The notes under the pieces: generated by a model
What the model was told of the DNA's origin: nothing
Seen by the model: only the letters and a program-made list of their open reading frames with translations
Databases searched by the model: none
From: Pseudomonas saudimassiliensis
Lineage (GTDB): Bacteria; Pseudomonadota; Gammaproteobacteria; Pseudomonadales; Pseudomonadaceae
Direction: 5' to 3'
DNA length: 64,000 bases
Assembly: GCF_000939975.1 (NCBI RefSeq)
Contig: NZ_LK391969.1
Location: forward strand, 2,880,600-2,944,599
In this document: positions 49,613-59,072 of the stretch, piece after piece
Position numbering within the stretch: position 1 is the first letter of the stretch
Layout of the letters: each line of letters starts with the position of its first letter
Program-made: the position numbers and the translations under genes

Positions 49613-50956
49613 ATGCTGCGGATTGTTACAACCATCAGTGCGCTGTTGGCCGGTATTGCCCTGTTGTTGGTGGGCTCCGGCTTGCTCAATACACTGTTGC
49701 CCCTACGCGGGGCGGTGGAGGGGTTTTCCGACCAGACGCTCGGCCTGTTCGGCTCAGCGTATTTTGCCGGTTTCATGCTGGGCACCTGGCTGTGTCCCAA
49801 GCTGATCCGGCGCATGGGGCATATACGTGCCTTTGCCTTCTTTGCCTCGGCCGCGGCGGCCTGCATCATCCTCCATGTGATCCATATCGATATGCTGTTC
49901 TGGTTGCTGCTGCGCCTGGCCACCGGGACGGTGCTGGTCGGGGTCTATACCTCCATTGAAAGCTGGCTGAATACCGGCGCGCCAAAGGAACAGCGGGGGC
50001 GGGTGTTTGCCGTGTACATGGTGGTCAACCTCGGCGCGCTGGCCCTGGCCCAGCAGTTGCTGCAGATGGAGAATCCGCTCGCCAACCTGACCTTCGGTAT
50101 CGCGGCGTTCTTTGTCATCATCGCCATCATGCCGGTGGTGGCGACGCGCTTGCCGCAGCCGGAGATGGTCGAAACAACGACGCTGTCGCTCAAGGCGCTC
50201 TGGCGCGCGGCGCCGGTGGCCTGTGCCGGCGCGATGCTCGCCGGCCTGGCAATGGGCGCCTTCTGGGGGCTGGGCGCGCTCTTTGCCGGTCGGGTGGGCA
50301 TGGATACCAGCCAGGTCGCCAGCTTCATGTCCCTGATCATTATCGCCGGGGCGGTGTTCCAGTGGCCCATGGGGGTGGTTTCCGATCGCATCGACCGGCG
50401 CCTGGCGCTGGCGATTGTCTGTGGGGTCGCGGCCGTGGGCGGTGTGCTGATGGCGCTGCTGAGCGGCTCGGCGACCGGGTTGCTGATCGGCGCGGCCATT
50501 TTCGGGGCTGGGTCGTTTTCGGTCTATCCGACGGTGGTGGCACACCTTATCGACCACTTGCGCAAGGAAGAGGTGTTGTCCGGTAACGCCGGCATGCTGA
50601 TGCTGCATGGCACCGGCTCGGCGATGGGCCCGGCGCTGGCCGGTTGGTTGATGGGTGTGACCTCGACGCTGATGTTGCCGCTGTATTTCGCCATGATGTT
50701 CGCCGCTGCGGCCCTGTTTGCCATGCTGCGCTGGCGCGATCGCCGCGACCGCATCGTCGATGAGCCGGCCCGCCACGTGAGCATGGTCGGTACATCCCCC
50801 GAGGCGCTGGAAATGGTGGTGGATGAGCAGAAGCCGGACGAGACGGCGATGGCCGAGGCGGACGCGGTGCCGGGCTCGGCCGAGGCTGGTGCCGAGCCGG
50901 CAGCCACTGGCGCGGGCGATGAGACATCGCCCGCTGACAGGCTCAGCGGCGGTTGA
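49613..50956 (+). CDS. MFS transporter (YcaD-like)
   Basis: A major facilitator of about 447 residues with 12 predicted helices. GFSDQTLGLFGSAYFAGFMLG and GRVFAVYMVVNLGALALAQQ resemble the YcaD group, and GVVSDRIDRRLAL is the loop 8-9 motif A. The last 60 residues are hydrophilic, rich in Glu, Ala and Pro, and probably cytoplasmic. ATG 49613 has AGAGG upstream. The 3' end overlaps the convergent lipoprotein gene by 14 nt. Substrate is unknown. Confidence 0.92.
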   Translation: MLRIVTTISALLAGIALLLVGSGLLNTLLPLRGAVEGFSDQTLGLFGSAYFAGFMLGTWLCPKLIRRMGHIRAFAFFASAAAACIILHVIHIDMLFWLLLRLATGTVLVGVYTSIESWLNTGAPKEQRGRVFAVYMVVNLGALALAQQLLQMENPLANLTFGIAAFFVIIAIMPVVATRLPQPEMVETTTLSLKALWRAAPVACAGAMLAGLAMGAFWGLGALFAGRVGMDTSQVASFMSLIIIAGAVFQWPMGVVSDRIDRRLALAIVCGVAAVGGVLMALLSGSATGLLIGAAIFGAGSFSVYPTVVAHLIDHLRKEEVLSGNAGMLMLHGTGSAMGPALAGWLMGVTSTLMLPLYFAMMFAAAALFAMLRWRDRRDRIVDEPARHVSMVGTSPEALEMVVDEQKPDETAMAEADAVPGSAEAGAEPAATGAGDETSPADRLSGG

Positions 50957-52844
50957 CCTGATAGATGGCCGTGGTGCCGCTGACCTCGTTGCCGACGATC
51001 AGCAGGGGCTCGCCGTTGGGCGAGTCCCCGGCAGCGACGAACACCAGGCCTTCCGGGCCCAGGTCACCCGCCTGGGCGAGCAGCTCGGGGTTGACTTCCA
51101 GGTCCACCTCCCAATCCTCCCGGGTATTCAGGTAATCCTGGAACCGGGGAGCGGTGGGGTCGGTGATGTCGAATACCATGACGCCGCCCATGCGTTCCAG
51201 CCCGATGAAGGCAAAGGTCTGGTCATTGATGCGCCCCAGGGCAATGCCTTCCGGCTCGGGGCCCTTGGCGTCGCTGCGGCTGTCGAGGTTGCCGGGCTCG
51301 TCGTGACCGCTGTTGAAATACAGGTCGCAGGGAATGTCCCGGGCGGCGCGCAATTGACAGTCATGCTCGGTCTGGTTGGCCAGGAAACGCTCGAAGAAAT
51401 CCCCTGAATCCCACACCAGTGCGCCGTCCTCGTCCCAGATCGAGAAGGAGCGCGCGCCGTAGGAATACAGCTGGTCATACATCAGCAGATTCCCGGCGGG
51501 GTTGGCGACGCCGCTGGCATCGAACAGCAACGGACTGCCGTCGGCATTCTGGCGATAGCCATTGACCCAGCTGATGTTCAACCGGCCCAGTTCATCATCG
51601 TCCCGGCAGGCGCCCGGGTCGGCGACCGTGGCGCCGCAGTAGCTGAAGGTGTCCGGGTTGAGCAGGGCGCCGTCTGCCAGGGCGGCCAGTTGCGGCGGTA
51701 GGTCGTCACCGGCGCGTCTGCCGAAGCCGCTGCTGTGGACCAGATGCTTGACGCGGAATTCCTCGACGAAGCCCTTGCTGGCATCCCCGGCCCAGTAGGC
51801 ATCGTCATCCTCACCCCAGGCGCGGGCGTCGCCTTCGTTGGCCGAGACGATATAGGTCTTGCCGTCGACGTTGTAGCTGCTGATGGCATCAGGATGGTAG
51901 ATGCCGACCACACCGGGACGGGGTTCGATGCGGATCAGGCCATCCTCCTCGTCACTGGCATCAATGCCGTTGCCTTCCGCGCCATAGTCCTTGAAGCCGA
52001 GGGGCAGGATATCGGTGACGGTGGCGCTGGCGATGTCCAGTCTGGCCAGGGCGTTGTTCTCCTGTAGCGCAACCCAGGCGGTGCGGCTGTCGGCCGATAC
52101 GGTGATGTATTCCGGCTCCAGGTCCCGGGCGACGCTGGCGATATTGTCCGGCCCGTAGGGGCGGGTATTGTCGGCCGGCCCGAACAGGCGCACGCCGGCG
52201 GTGAGCAGGGCGTCGCGCTGGTCGTCGAACTGGGCGAAGCCGGCGGTGCGTATGGCGCCGAAGCGGTTGGCATCAGCCAGGATCTCGACCAGGGTGATGG
52301 AGCCTTCAGGGTCCTGCGAATAGTCGTGATTGGGCTCGCCCTCGTTGGCGACCAGCACATGGCGGCCGTCCGGGGTAAAGGTGACCATGTCTGGCAGGGC
52401 GCCGACCGGGGCGCTGTCCAACAGCTCCAGAGTGGTTGCGTCGTACAGCTCCACGGTGCCGGGGCTGGTCTTGGGCGTGGCTTCGACGGCGACCGCGAGC
52501 AGCCCGTCATGCCAGGCAACGCTGTTGACGGTGGCGTTATCGACCCTGGCCACCAGGGAGCGCAGGTATACCGGGTTGGCCGGATCGGCTGCGTCGAGCA
52601 CGTCCACTGCGCCAGACAGGGCGTTGACCACGAAGATCTGCTGGTTGACCGGATCGAAGGCGGGGATCTCCGCTGCGCTCTTGCCAAACTCGCCGGTGGC
52701 GTAGCCGCCCAGTCGCGTCAGCTCGACGGCGATCGGTGCGCTGACACCGTTGTCATCGCGATCATTGTCGCTGCTGCTGTCCAGGCAGCCGGTCAGGCTC
52801 ACGGCCACGGCGGTGGCCACAACGGTCAGGGTCCATCTGTTCAT
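50943..52844 (-). CDS. Choice-of-anchor I family beta-propeller lipoprotein
   Basis: A 633-residue exported lipoprotein with lipobox VSLTGC near residue 19. The body is a beta-propeller with repeated (V/L)(F/A)VVNxxxGxVDV-like blades: PVNQQIFVVNALSGAVDVLD, TPDGRHVLVANEGEPNHDYS and a DKSYIVSANEGDARAWGEDD-type segment. LGPEGLVFVAAGDSPNGEPL is the family's C-terminal signature. Homologues are surface or periplasmic proteins sometimes annotated as alkaline phosphatase-like, without proof. I chose the start at 52844 (complement); the frame extends upstream over the DnaJ-related gene. Confidence 0.9.
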   Translation of the reverse strand: MNRWTLTVVATAVAVSLTGCLDSSSDNDRDDNGVSAPIAVELTRLGGYATGEFGKSAAEIPAFDPVNQQIFVVNALSGAVDVLDAADPANPVYLRSLVARVDNATVNSVAWHDGLLAVAVEATPKTSPGTVELYDATTLELLDSAPVGALPDMVTFTPDGRHVLVANEGEPNHDYSQDPEGSITLVEILADANRFGAIRTAGFAQFDDQRDALLTAGVRLFGPADNTRPYGPDNIASVARDLEPEYITVSADSRTAWVALQENNALARLDIASATVTDILPLGFKDYGAEGNGIDASDEEDGLIRIEPRPGVVGIYHPDAISSYNVDGKTYIVSANEGDARAWGEDDDAYWAGDASKGFVEEFRVKHLVHSSGFGRRAGDDLPPQLAALADGALLNPDTFSYCGATVADPGACRDDDELGRLNISWVNGYRQNADGSPLLFDASGVANPAGNLLMYDQLYSYGARSFSIWDEDGALVWDSGDFFERFLANQTEHDCQLRAARDIPCDLYFNSGHDEPGNLDSRSDAKGPEPEGIALGRINDQTFAFIGLERMGGVMVFDITDPTAPRFQDYLNTREDWEVDLEVNPELLAQAGDLGPEGLVFVAAGDSPNGEPLLIVGNEVSGTTAIYQVNRR

Positions 52845-52955
52845 TGTCGGGTTCCAGGGTTGGTGAATGGCCAGATAGTCATACGCCTGACGTGTTGCAA
52901 TTCCATGGCAACCTGATGGCTGTTTTATGACGCCGGGGATGGCTACACTCGGACC

Positions 52956-53588
52956 ATGGACAAGCCAACCGCAGAGGATCTGTTGCCGCCGGGGTTTGAT
53001 GATTGTGTGCTGCAGGTGCTCGAAGCCAACCCCGAAGGCGTGAGTGAGTTCGCCCTGTTGAAGCACCTGGCGCACGCCTTTCCCGACTCCCTGTTCGCCA
53101 CGCCTGGGGCGCTGGGGGAGCCGTTGCAATTGTTCCAGCTGCATTTTCTACTGTTTCACCGGTTGTACGCGCTCTCCGATCACCTGGCCGGGTCCCGGCG
53201 CGAACTGGCCATCCATGCGCTATGCATCCGTCTGTTGCCCCGGCAAACCCTAAGGCCCGACCTGGCCGTGGTCGATCCGCTGCGCGCCTACTACCTCGAC
53301 TGGAACCAGTGGCTGCAAACCAGCGCCGATGATGTGCGCCGGCTGCTTGATGAGTTCTGGCGCCACCGGGCAGCGCCGGTGACGAACCGGCAGCTACAGT
53401 GGGCGCGGGAGGTAATCGGGGTAGGCCAAGGGGAGGATATGCTGGCCATCAAGCGGCGCTACCGCCGGCTGATGATGCTGCATCACCCCGACCGGGGCGG
53501 CGATGGTGAGCGGGGCAGCGAAATCAACCAAGCCTACCTAATTCTGAATCGCTATTACCGCGAGCCCCGAAGTCGCCAAACACTCTAA
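52956..53588 (+). CDS. DnaJ-related protein with C-terminal J domain
   Basis: A 210-residue protein. The N-terminal 130 residues match the DNAJ_related domain (LLPPGFDDCVLQVLEANPEG, LLFHRLYALSD). The C-terminal J domain is short with AIKRRYRRLMMLHHPDRGGD containing HPD. It likely recruits DnaK to a client; the client is unknown. The gene is divergent from the lipoprotein gene. Confidence 0.9.
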   Translation: MDKPTAEDLLPPGFDDCVLQVLEANPEGVSEFALLKHLAHAFPDSLFATPGALGEPLQLFQLHFLLFHRLYALSDHLAGSRRELAIHALCIRLLPRQTLRPDLAVVDPLRAYYLDWNQWLQTSADDVRRLLDEFWRHRAAPVTNRQLQWAREVIGVGQGEDMLAIKRRYRRLMMLHHPDRGGDGERGSEINQAYLILNRYYREPRSRQTL

Positions 53589-53614
53589 TGGGCCTGGTTA
53601 AATTTCATCCGGAT

Positions 53615-53628
53615 TTGACTATAGTCAA
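53615..53628. promoter_or_regulatory. Perfect 14-bp palindrome upstream of the Yip1 gene
   Basis: TTGACTATAGTCAA is fully symmetric and lies about 93 nt before ATG 53721. It could be an operator or overlap a -35 element. The regulator is unknown. Confidence 0.4.
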
Positions 53629-53720
53629 GGCACGATAGATGCGGCAGGATGTCGCACCTCTCTGCCGCAGCGGACTCCTTGGTCAGCGCTGCGGGACGAT
53701 AATAATCAGGAGGTCAGACA

Positions 53721-54320
53721 ATGATCCATAACGTACTGGGGCTGTTCACCAATCCCGACCGCGCCTGGCGCACCATCAAGGGCGAGGAGACTGTTATCGG
53801 GCCGCTCTATCTGGTCCACGTGCTGGTGCTCGCTGCCATTCCCGCCGTATCCGCCTACATCGGCACCACCCAGGTCGGTTGGACCATAGGCACGCTGGAG
53901 CCCGTGCGCCTGACCCAGGCCAGTGCGCTGCAGATGACTGCCCTGACCTGGCTGGCCATGCTGGCCGGCGTGGCGATCATGGGCGCCTTCATCCACTGGA
54001 TGTCGCGCACCTATGACTCCAACCCGACCATCGGCGACTGCGTGGTATTTGCGGCCTACACGGCGACACCGCTGTTCCTGGCGGGCCTGGCGGCGCTGTA
54101 TCCCAACCTCTGGCTGGCGATGTTTGTCGGTACGGCGGCGATCTGCTACACCGTCTATCTGCTGTACCAGGGCATCCCGATCTTCATGGAGATTCCCGAG
54201 GAAGAGGGCTTCCTGTTCGCCAGCTCAATCCTGGCGGTAGGCCTGGTGGTCCTGGTCGGCATGATGGCCACGGCCGTGATCTTCTGGGGGCTGGGCATCG
54301 GGCCCATCTATCTTCGCTAA
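53721..54320 (+). CDS. Yip1-domain inner-membrane protein
   Basis: A 199-residue membrane protein of the Yip1 family with five hydrophobic segments. It opens NVLGLFTNPDRAWRTIKGEE, the standard bacterial YIP1 start, and has ELTP-like VYLLYQGIPIFM near the fourth helix. AGGAGG precedes the start (53710-53715). No biochemical role is known for bacterial members. Confidence 0.92.
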   Translation: MIHNVLGLFTNPDRAWRTIKGEETVIGPLYLVHVLVLAAIPAVSAYIGTTQVGWTIGTLEPVRLTQASALQMTALTWLAMLAGVAIMGAFIHWMSRTYDSNPTIGDCVVFAAYTATPLFLAGLAALYPNLWLAMFVGTAAICYTVYLLYQGIPIFMEIPEEEGFLFASSILAVGLVVLVGMMATAVIFWGLGIGPIYLR

Positions 54321-54488
54321 CTCCATCTGCGCTGGGAGCAAGTTCCACGGGGCGCCGCTAGCTGCGGTGCCCCTTTCGTTTACGGGTTGTTCGCCGGTCC
54401 ATCGGAATCTCCCTGATCTGCCCCTGGCGCCGTTGCCTGGCGGCGGTTTAAAGGTAAAATGCCGGGTTTTGATAGCCGGGTCTCCTCC

Positions 54489-55313
54489 ATGTCCAGTCTG
54501 AGTGTCAACCAGAACAAGTTGCAGAAGCGTCTGCGCCGCCTGACCGCGGAAGCTGTCACCGATTACAACATGATCGAGGATGGCGACAAGGTCATGGTGT
54601 GCCTGTCGGGCGGCAAGGACAGCTACACCCTGCTGGATATGCTGCTGCATCTGCAGAAGGTGGCGCCGATCCGGTTCGATATCGTGGCGGTGAACCTGGA
54701 CCAGAAGCAGCCGGGCTTTCCGGAGCATGTGCTGCCGGCCTATCTCGATGAACTGGGTATCGACTATCACATCCTCGAGCGTGACACCTATTCGGTAGTG
54801 AAGGAAAAGGTGCCGGAGGGCAAGACCACCTGCTCGCTGTGTTCGCGGCTGCGTCGGGGCAACCTGTATACCTTCGCCGACGAGATCGGCGCGACCAAGA
54901 TGGCGCTGGGGCATCACCGGGACGATATCGTCGAGACCTTCTTCCTCAACATGTTCTACGGTGGCAACCTCAAGGCGATGCCGCCGAAGCTGCGCTCGGA
55001 TGACGGCCGCAACGTGGTGATCCGGCCGTTGGCCTATTGCAGCGAGAAGGACATCGAGGTCTACGCCCAGCTGCGTGAATTCCCGATCATCCCCTGCAAC
55101 CTGTGCGGCTCCCAGGAAAACCTGCAGCGCCAGGTGGTCAAGGACATGCTGCAAACCTGGGATCGGGAAACCCCCGGCCGGGTCGAGAATATCTTCCGCG
55201 CGCTGCGCCATGTGCAGCCCTCGCAGCTGGCGGATGCCAAGCTGTTCGACTTCGCCAGTCTGACGATCGATACCAGTGCCGCGCCGCGCTTTGTCGATCT
55301 CATGAACCTCTGA
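54489..55313 (+). CDS. ttcA: tRNA 2-thiocytidine biosynthesis protein TtcA
   Basis: An ATP-dependent thiolase of about 274 residues acting on C32 of certain tRNAs. The PP-loop is [15 protein letters not shown]. The [4Fe-4S] cysteines lie in [12 protein letters not shown] and [33 protein letters not shown] is typical of the family. ATG 54489 is preferred over an in-frame ATG at 54459 because the alignment start ([14 protein letters not shown]) begins there. A Tag-like gene follows within 12 nt. Confidence 0.96.
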   Translation: MSSLSVNQNKLQKRLRRLTAEAVTDYNMIEDGDKVMVCLSGGKDSYTLLDMLLHLQKVAPIRFDIVAVNLDQKQPGFPEHVLPAYLDELGIDYHILERDTYSVVKEKVPEGKTTCSLCSRLRRGNLYTFADEIGATKMALGHHRDDIVETFFLNMFYGGNLKAMPPKLRSDDGRNVVIRPLAYCSEKDIEVYAQLREFPIIPCNLCGSQENLQRQVVKDMLQTWDRETPGRVENIFRALRHVQPSQLADAKLFDFASLTIDTSAAPRFVDLMNL

Positions 55314-55324
55314 CCCGGATACCC

Positions 55325-55999
55325 ATGCGCGATTACCGATGGCTGGAAGAATACTGCCTGAACCGCTTCGGCTCACGGGCGGCGCTGGAGGCCCGGCTGC
55401 CGGTACCGCGCCCCGTCGAGCAATTGCGCGAGCTGAGCGATGACAGGTACCTGTCGACCATCGCCCTGCGGGTGTTCCGCGCCGGGCTCAAGCACAGCGT
55501 GGTGGATGCACGCTGGCCGGCCTTCGAGGAGGCCTTCTTCGGCTTCGACCCGCACAAGGTGGTGCTGATGAGCGCCGAACATATCGAACGGCTGATGCAG
55601 AACACGCTGCTGATCCGCCACCTGGCCAAGCTGCGCAGCGTGCCGCGCAATGCGCAGATGGTGCTGGATCTCAGCCGGGAATATGGCAGCATGGGCCAGT
55701 TGATTGCCGATTGGCCGGGTGACGATATCGTCGGGCTGTGGCGACTGCTGGCCAAGCGGGGCAACCAGCTGGGTGGGCTATCGGTGCCGCGCTTTCTGCG
55801 GATGGTGGGCAAGGACACCTTCGTTACCACCGACGATGTGCTGACCGCGCTCAAGGGCATGGGCGTGCTGGACCAGGCGAAGGCGACCAGCCAGCGGGAC
55901 CTGGCGTTGGTGCAGGGCGCGTTCAACCAGCTGGCGCAGGAGAGTGGTCGCTCGCTGGGCCAGCTGTCGGCGATGCTGGCCTTCACGGTGAATCATTGA
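55325..55999 (+). CDS. DNA-3-methyladenine glycosylase I-like protein (Tag family)
   Basis: A 224-residue HhH glycosylase-like protein. RVFRAGLKHSVVDARWPAFE and AFFGFDPHKVVLM echo the Tag motifs (usually SQAGLSW and FWxFDP), and the middle region has RNAQMVLDLSREYGSM. The Tag zinc ligands Cys and His at the termini are not evident, so substrate specificity may differ from E. coli Tag. The start ATG 55325 follows ttcA by 11 nt, suggesting co-transcription. Confidence 0.78.
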   Translation: MRDYRWLEEYCLNRFGSRAALEARLPVPRPVEQLRELSDDRYLSTIALRVFRAGLKHSVVDARWPAFEEAFFGFDPHKVVLMSAEHIERLMQNTLLIRHLAKLRSVPRNAQMVLDLSREYGSMGQLIADWPGDDIVGLWRLLAKRGNQLGGLSVPRFLRMVGKDTFVTTDDVLTALKGMGVLDQAKATSQRDLALVQGAFNQLAQESGRSLGQLSAMLAFTVNH

Positions 56000-56090
56000 G
56001 TTACACGCAGATCATGATCCTACGTCGAGATACTTGACCTCAAGTCCCTGTACGGGCAAGGTATTCTCCTGTTCGGGGTGAGGTCAGGTC

Positions 56091-56585
56091 ATGCGCGTCA
56101 GTCATTTGCTTATGGTACTGTCATTGGCGGTATTGGCCGGCTGCGCCAGTGCGCCTCCGCCACCGGCTCCCACCGCAGTCATCGCGCCGCCGGCGCCGGT
56201 ACCCGCTGCGGGCCATGACGAGCTGCTGTTCCACGCCTTCAGCCTGGTGGGCACGCCCTACCGTTACGGCGGCAGTTCGCCGGATACCGGTTTCGACTGC
56301 AGTGGCCTGATCAATTACGTGTTTCGTGAATCCGCTGGGCTGACCCTGCCGCGCACCACGGCGGGGCTGAACGCGTTGCCGGGTACTACCGCGGTCGACG
56401 CCCTCAAACCCGGCGATCTGGTGCTGTTCGCTACCCGCGGCAAGCGGGTCGACCACGCGGGTATCTATATCGGTGAGGGCCGCTTCCTGCATGCGCCCAG
56501 CAGCGGCGGCCGGGTGCGGGTGGACGCCCTGGATGCCAGCTACTGGCAGCGCGCCTATGCCAGCGCGCGGCGGGTGCTGGACTGA
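56091..56585 (+). CDS. NlpC/P60 family lipoprotein (murein endopeptidase)
   Basis: A 164-residue lipoprotein with lipobox LAVLAGC near residue 18 and a Pro/Ala-rich linker to about residue 42. The NlpC/P60 domain has the catalytic Cys in DTGFDCSGLINYV and His in RVDHAGIYIGEGRFLHAPS. The family cleaves D-Glu-mDAP bonds in peptidoglycan (Spr/MepS-like). It probably sits in the outer membrane facing the periplasm. It converges with the patatin gene at 3 nt distance. Confidence 0.94.
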   Translation: MRVSHLLMVLSLAVLAGCASAPPPPAPTAVIAPPAPVPAAGHDELLFHAFSLVGTPYRYGGSSPDTGFDCSGLINYVFRESAGLTLPRTTAGLNALPGTTAVDALKPGDLVLFATRGKRVDHAGIYIGEGRFLHAPSSGGRVRVDALDASYWQRAYASARRVLD

Positions 56586-56588
56586 CGC

Positions 56589-57668
56589 CTAGAGCGGCTT
56601 GATCCGGTCGATGAGCCGATCCTTTTCCATCAGTTCGAGAAATTCGTCACCCAGGCGCTGGCTCTCATCCATTGCCCGCCGCCAGTATTGCTCGCGGCCG
56701 GCGTCATCCCCGAGAAAACGGCGGTAGTCGCGCCGGTCCGGCAGTTTGCCGTAGGGCAGGCTGGCCAGGTACACCGGGGACGGCGCGACCAGCAGTACAT
56801 CGCCCATCTGCTGCGCATTGGCCCGGCGCCAGGGCAGGCCCTTGTCGAACCAGCCAGGCACCACCCGATCGAGAAAGTGCGGATACAACACCACGCCCGG
56901 TGCGCGCCAGGGCAGGTCCAGGTGGTAATCCAGCAAGCCCCCGTCGCGATACACCCCCTGGCTGGCGCCGGGAATGTCCCGTACCGCCTCCATGACCATG
57001 GGTATGGACCCCGAGGCGAGCAGGGCGGGGCGCAGGTTGTCCCGACTGAGCGCGACGAAGCTGGTGACGAAGTCGTCCAGGTCGGCCAGCGGTGGCAGCA
57101 GGCGCTGGTCATGCAGAATAACGCGTTCGAACCAGCGACGCAGGTGGCGACGTCCGAGCAGGTTGGCCCCGATAACGCCGCCGAGCCCCAGGCCCAGGTG
57201 CGTTGGCCGGTCATGCTGCAGTAGCCGCAGGCTTTTCACCGCAACGATGTTCAGATGGTAATGCGGGTTGTCGAGGATGCTCTGGTCCTGGTCCGCCAGC
57301 AGCTCGTCCAGCATCCGGGCGCAGCGGCGGCTGATCTCGGCCACGCTGATGCCCTTGGGGAAGCGCTGCGCGGTATAGAGTTCGCCCAGGCGGCGCAGAC
57401 CGGCAACCGGGTCTGGCAGGCAGATGCTGGCGAAGCGCCAACTGCCGATCGAGGCGCCGACCAGGCTGCGCGGTTGCACGGCGCGGGGCAGCCAGTCACC
57501 GAAGATCGCCATGTCCAGCCCCTGGATGCCCAGCGCCTTGGGCCCACCGGCGGCGCCGGGCACCAGGTGCACATCCGCCGGCCGCAGCCCCTGGTCGCGG
57601 ATATGCTGCAGGGCGCGCTGACCGGCTCGCAGGCAGAGGGCGGGTGCGGAAATATGGATGGCGGTCAT
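56589..57668 (-). CDS. Patatin-like phospholipase
   Basis: A 359-residue patatin-fold protein. The nucleophile elbow is LVGASIGSWRF (GXSXG), the catalytic Asp is in VYRDGGLLDYH, and the oxyanion-hole glycine string is PGAAGGPKALG. No signal peptide is seen, so it is likely cytoplasmic or membrane-associated. Substrate is unknown; relatives cleave phospholipid acyl chains. Confidence 0.9.
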   Translation of the reverse strand: MTAIHISAPALCLRAGQRALQHIRDQGLRPADVHLVPGAAGGPKALGIQGLDMAIFGDWLPRAVQPRSLVGASIGSWRFASICLPDPVAGLRRLGELYTAQRFPKGISVAEISRRCARMLDELLADQDQSILDNPHYHLNIVAVKSLRLLQHDRPTHLGLGLGGVIGANLLGRRHLRRWFERVILHDQRLLPPLADLDDFVTSFVALSRDNLRPALLASGSIPMVMEAVRDIPGASQGVYRDGGLLDYHLDLPWRAPGVVLYPHFLDRVVPGWFDKGLPWRRANAQQMGDVLLVAPSPVYLASLPYGKLPDRRDYRRFLGDDAGREQYWRRAMDESQRLGDEFLELMEKDRLIDRIKPL

Positions 57669-57703
57669 GCGATTCCCTGCGCGGTTCGGCTCATTGGTAT
57701 GTT

Positions 57704-57720
57704 TTAAGGTTCAATTCAGG
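57704..57720 (+). promoter_or_regulatory. Direct repeat, possible response-regulator box
   Basis: TTAAGG (57704-57709) and TTCAGG (57715-57720) are spaced by 5 nt, giving the 11-bp period bound by OmpR/PhoP/PmrA-type regulators. It lies 48 nt before the first PepSY gene of an operon that contains such a regulator, so autoregulation is plausible. Confidence 0.4.
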
Positions 57721-57767
57721 ATGTCGGTCTATTATTCAGTTGTGTTCAAACAACGGAGCGACATGAT

Positions 57768-58076
57768 ATGAAAAAACTTATTGCACTGTCTTGCGCAGCT
57801 TTCCTGGGTCTGGGTTCAGCTGCAGTGTTCGCCGATGACGATGTGAGCTCTGCTGAGGCAGCGAAACTGGTCGAAGAGGGCAAGATCAAGGCGCTGGATA
57901 GCCTCGAGGAAAAGGCCCTGTCAGTCAAGGCCGGTGAGATCACCGACCGCGATCTGGAGCATGAATATGGCCGCTACATCTACAAGCTGGATATTCGCCA
58001 GGAAGACGGTACCGAATGGGACATCGATCTGGACGCCACCAGTGGTGAAGTCCTCAAAACCGAACAGGATGACTAA
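57768..58076 (+). CDS. Periplasmic PepSY-domain protein, copy 1
   Basis: A 102-residue exported protein with signal peptide LIALSCAAFLGLGSAAVFA, then a single PepSY domain: SSAEAAKLVEEGKIKALDSL and the C-terminal YIYKLDIRQEDGTEWDIDLD with ending [10 protein letters not shown]. It is small, acidic and probably metal- or ligand-binding. It overlaps the next PepSY gene by 8 nt and precedes a two-component system, so it may modulate the kinase or be its target. Confidence 0.9.
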   Translation: MKKLIALSCAAFLGLGSAAVFADDDVSSAEAAKLVEEGKIKALDSLEEKALSVKAGEITDRDLEHEYGRYIYKLDIRQEDGTEWDIDLDATSGEVLKTEQDD

Positions 58077-58401
58077 ACGCTTGTCGGTACTGCAACCAGC
58101 CGCCCTGTGCGGCTGGTTGTGTTTTGGCATGCTGATCGGGTGGCCCTGGACGGTCATTGCCGAGGACATTGATCACGATGAAGCGCTGGAGTTGGCCGAG
58201 CAAGGTGTAATCCTGCCGTTGCAGACCCTGATCCAGGACGCGCTGGGGCGTTACCCGGGGCGCTTTCTCGAGGCCGACCTGGAGCGCGATGACGGGCGCT
58301 ATATCTATGAGATGGAAATCGTCACCCGCGACCGGCGGGTGCTGGAACTGGAATATGACGCCGTCACCGGCGCATTGCTCGATGTGGATGAGGATGATTG
58401 A
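58069..58401 (+). CDS. Periplasmic PepSY-domain protein, copy 2
   Basis: A 110-residue PepSY protein with a hydrophobic export segment at about 12-35 ([18 protein letters not shown]) and a PepSY domain ending [20 protein letters not shown]. Start ATG 58069 lies in the end of copy 1. Its terminal A is shared with the response-regulator ATG, so translation is tightly coupled. Confidence 0.88.
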   Translation: MTKRLSVLQPAALCGWLCFGMLIGWPWTVIAEDIDHDEALELAEQGVILPLQTLIQDALGRYPGRFLEADLERDDGRYIYEMEIVTRDRRVLELEYDAVTGALLDVDEDD

Positions 58402-59072
58402 TGCGGCTGCTGCTCGCTGAGGATAACGTGGCGCTGGCCGATAGCCTGTGTGCCAGCCTGCGCCAGGCCGGTTACGCGGTGGACTGGCGGACCGATGGGC
58501 GCGATGTGCAGCTGCTCGGTGAGCAGGAACCCTACGACCTGTGTATTCTCGACCTGGGCCTGCCCGGGCGCAGTGGCTTGGAGGTTTTGCAGGCCTGGCG
58601 CGAGCAGGGGCTGGCCCTGCCGGTGCTGGTGCTCACTGCCCGCGGCAGCTGGACGGAGCGGGTCGAAGGGCTGCGCGCCGGTGCCGATGATTACCTGACC
58701 AAGCCCTTTCACCCCGAGGAGCTGCTGTTGCGCATCCAGGGGCTGCTGCGCCGCAGCCACGGCCGCGAACCGCAGAATCAGTTGCGCGCCGTTGGCCTGG
58801 TGTTGGACGAGGCCAGCCAGCAGGTGTCCGGGCCGGGCCTGGACGCGGTCCAGTTGTCGGCCAGTGAATTTCGCCTGCTGCGCTGTTTCATGCTGCATGC
58901 GGGACAACTGGTCTCCAAGAGTCGCCTGGCCGAGCACCTCTACGACTACGAAGCCGAAAGAGATTCCAACGTCATCGAGGTGCAGATCAATCACCTGCGC
59001 CGCAAGCTTGGCAAACAGACGATCGAGACCCGCCGGGGCCAGGGTTATGTGCTGGTGGGGCGGCAGGCGTGA
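58401..59072 (+). CDS. OmpR/PhoP-family response regulator
   Basis: A 223-residue regulator. The receiver domain has the acidic pocket LLAEDN, the phospho-Asp in CILDLGLPG and Lys in YLTKPF. The winged-helix domain ends [14 protein letters not shown] and RRGQGYVLV. It starts with the ATG formed by the last base of the PepSY stop and overlaps the kinase gene by 4 nt. Overall type is PhoP/PmrA/QseB-like. Confidence 0.93.
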   Translation: MRLLLAEDNVALADSLCASLRQAGYAVDWRTDGRDVQLLGEQEPYDLCILDLGLPGRSGLEVLQAWREQGLALPVLVLTARGSWTERVEGLRAGADDYLTKPFHPEELLLRIQGLLRRSHGREPQNQLRAVGLVLDEASQQVSGPGLDAVQLSASEFRLLRCFMLHAGQLVSKSRLAEHLYDYEAERDSNVIEVQINHLRRKLGKQTIETRRGQGYVLVGRQA

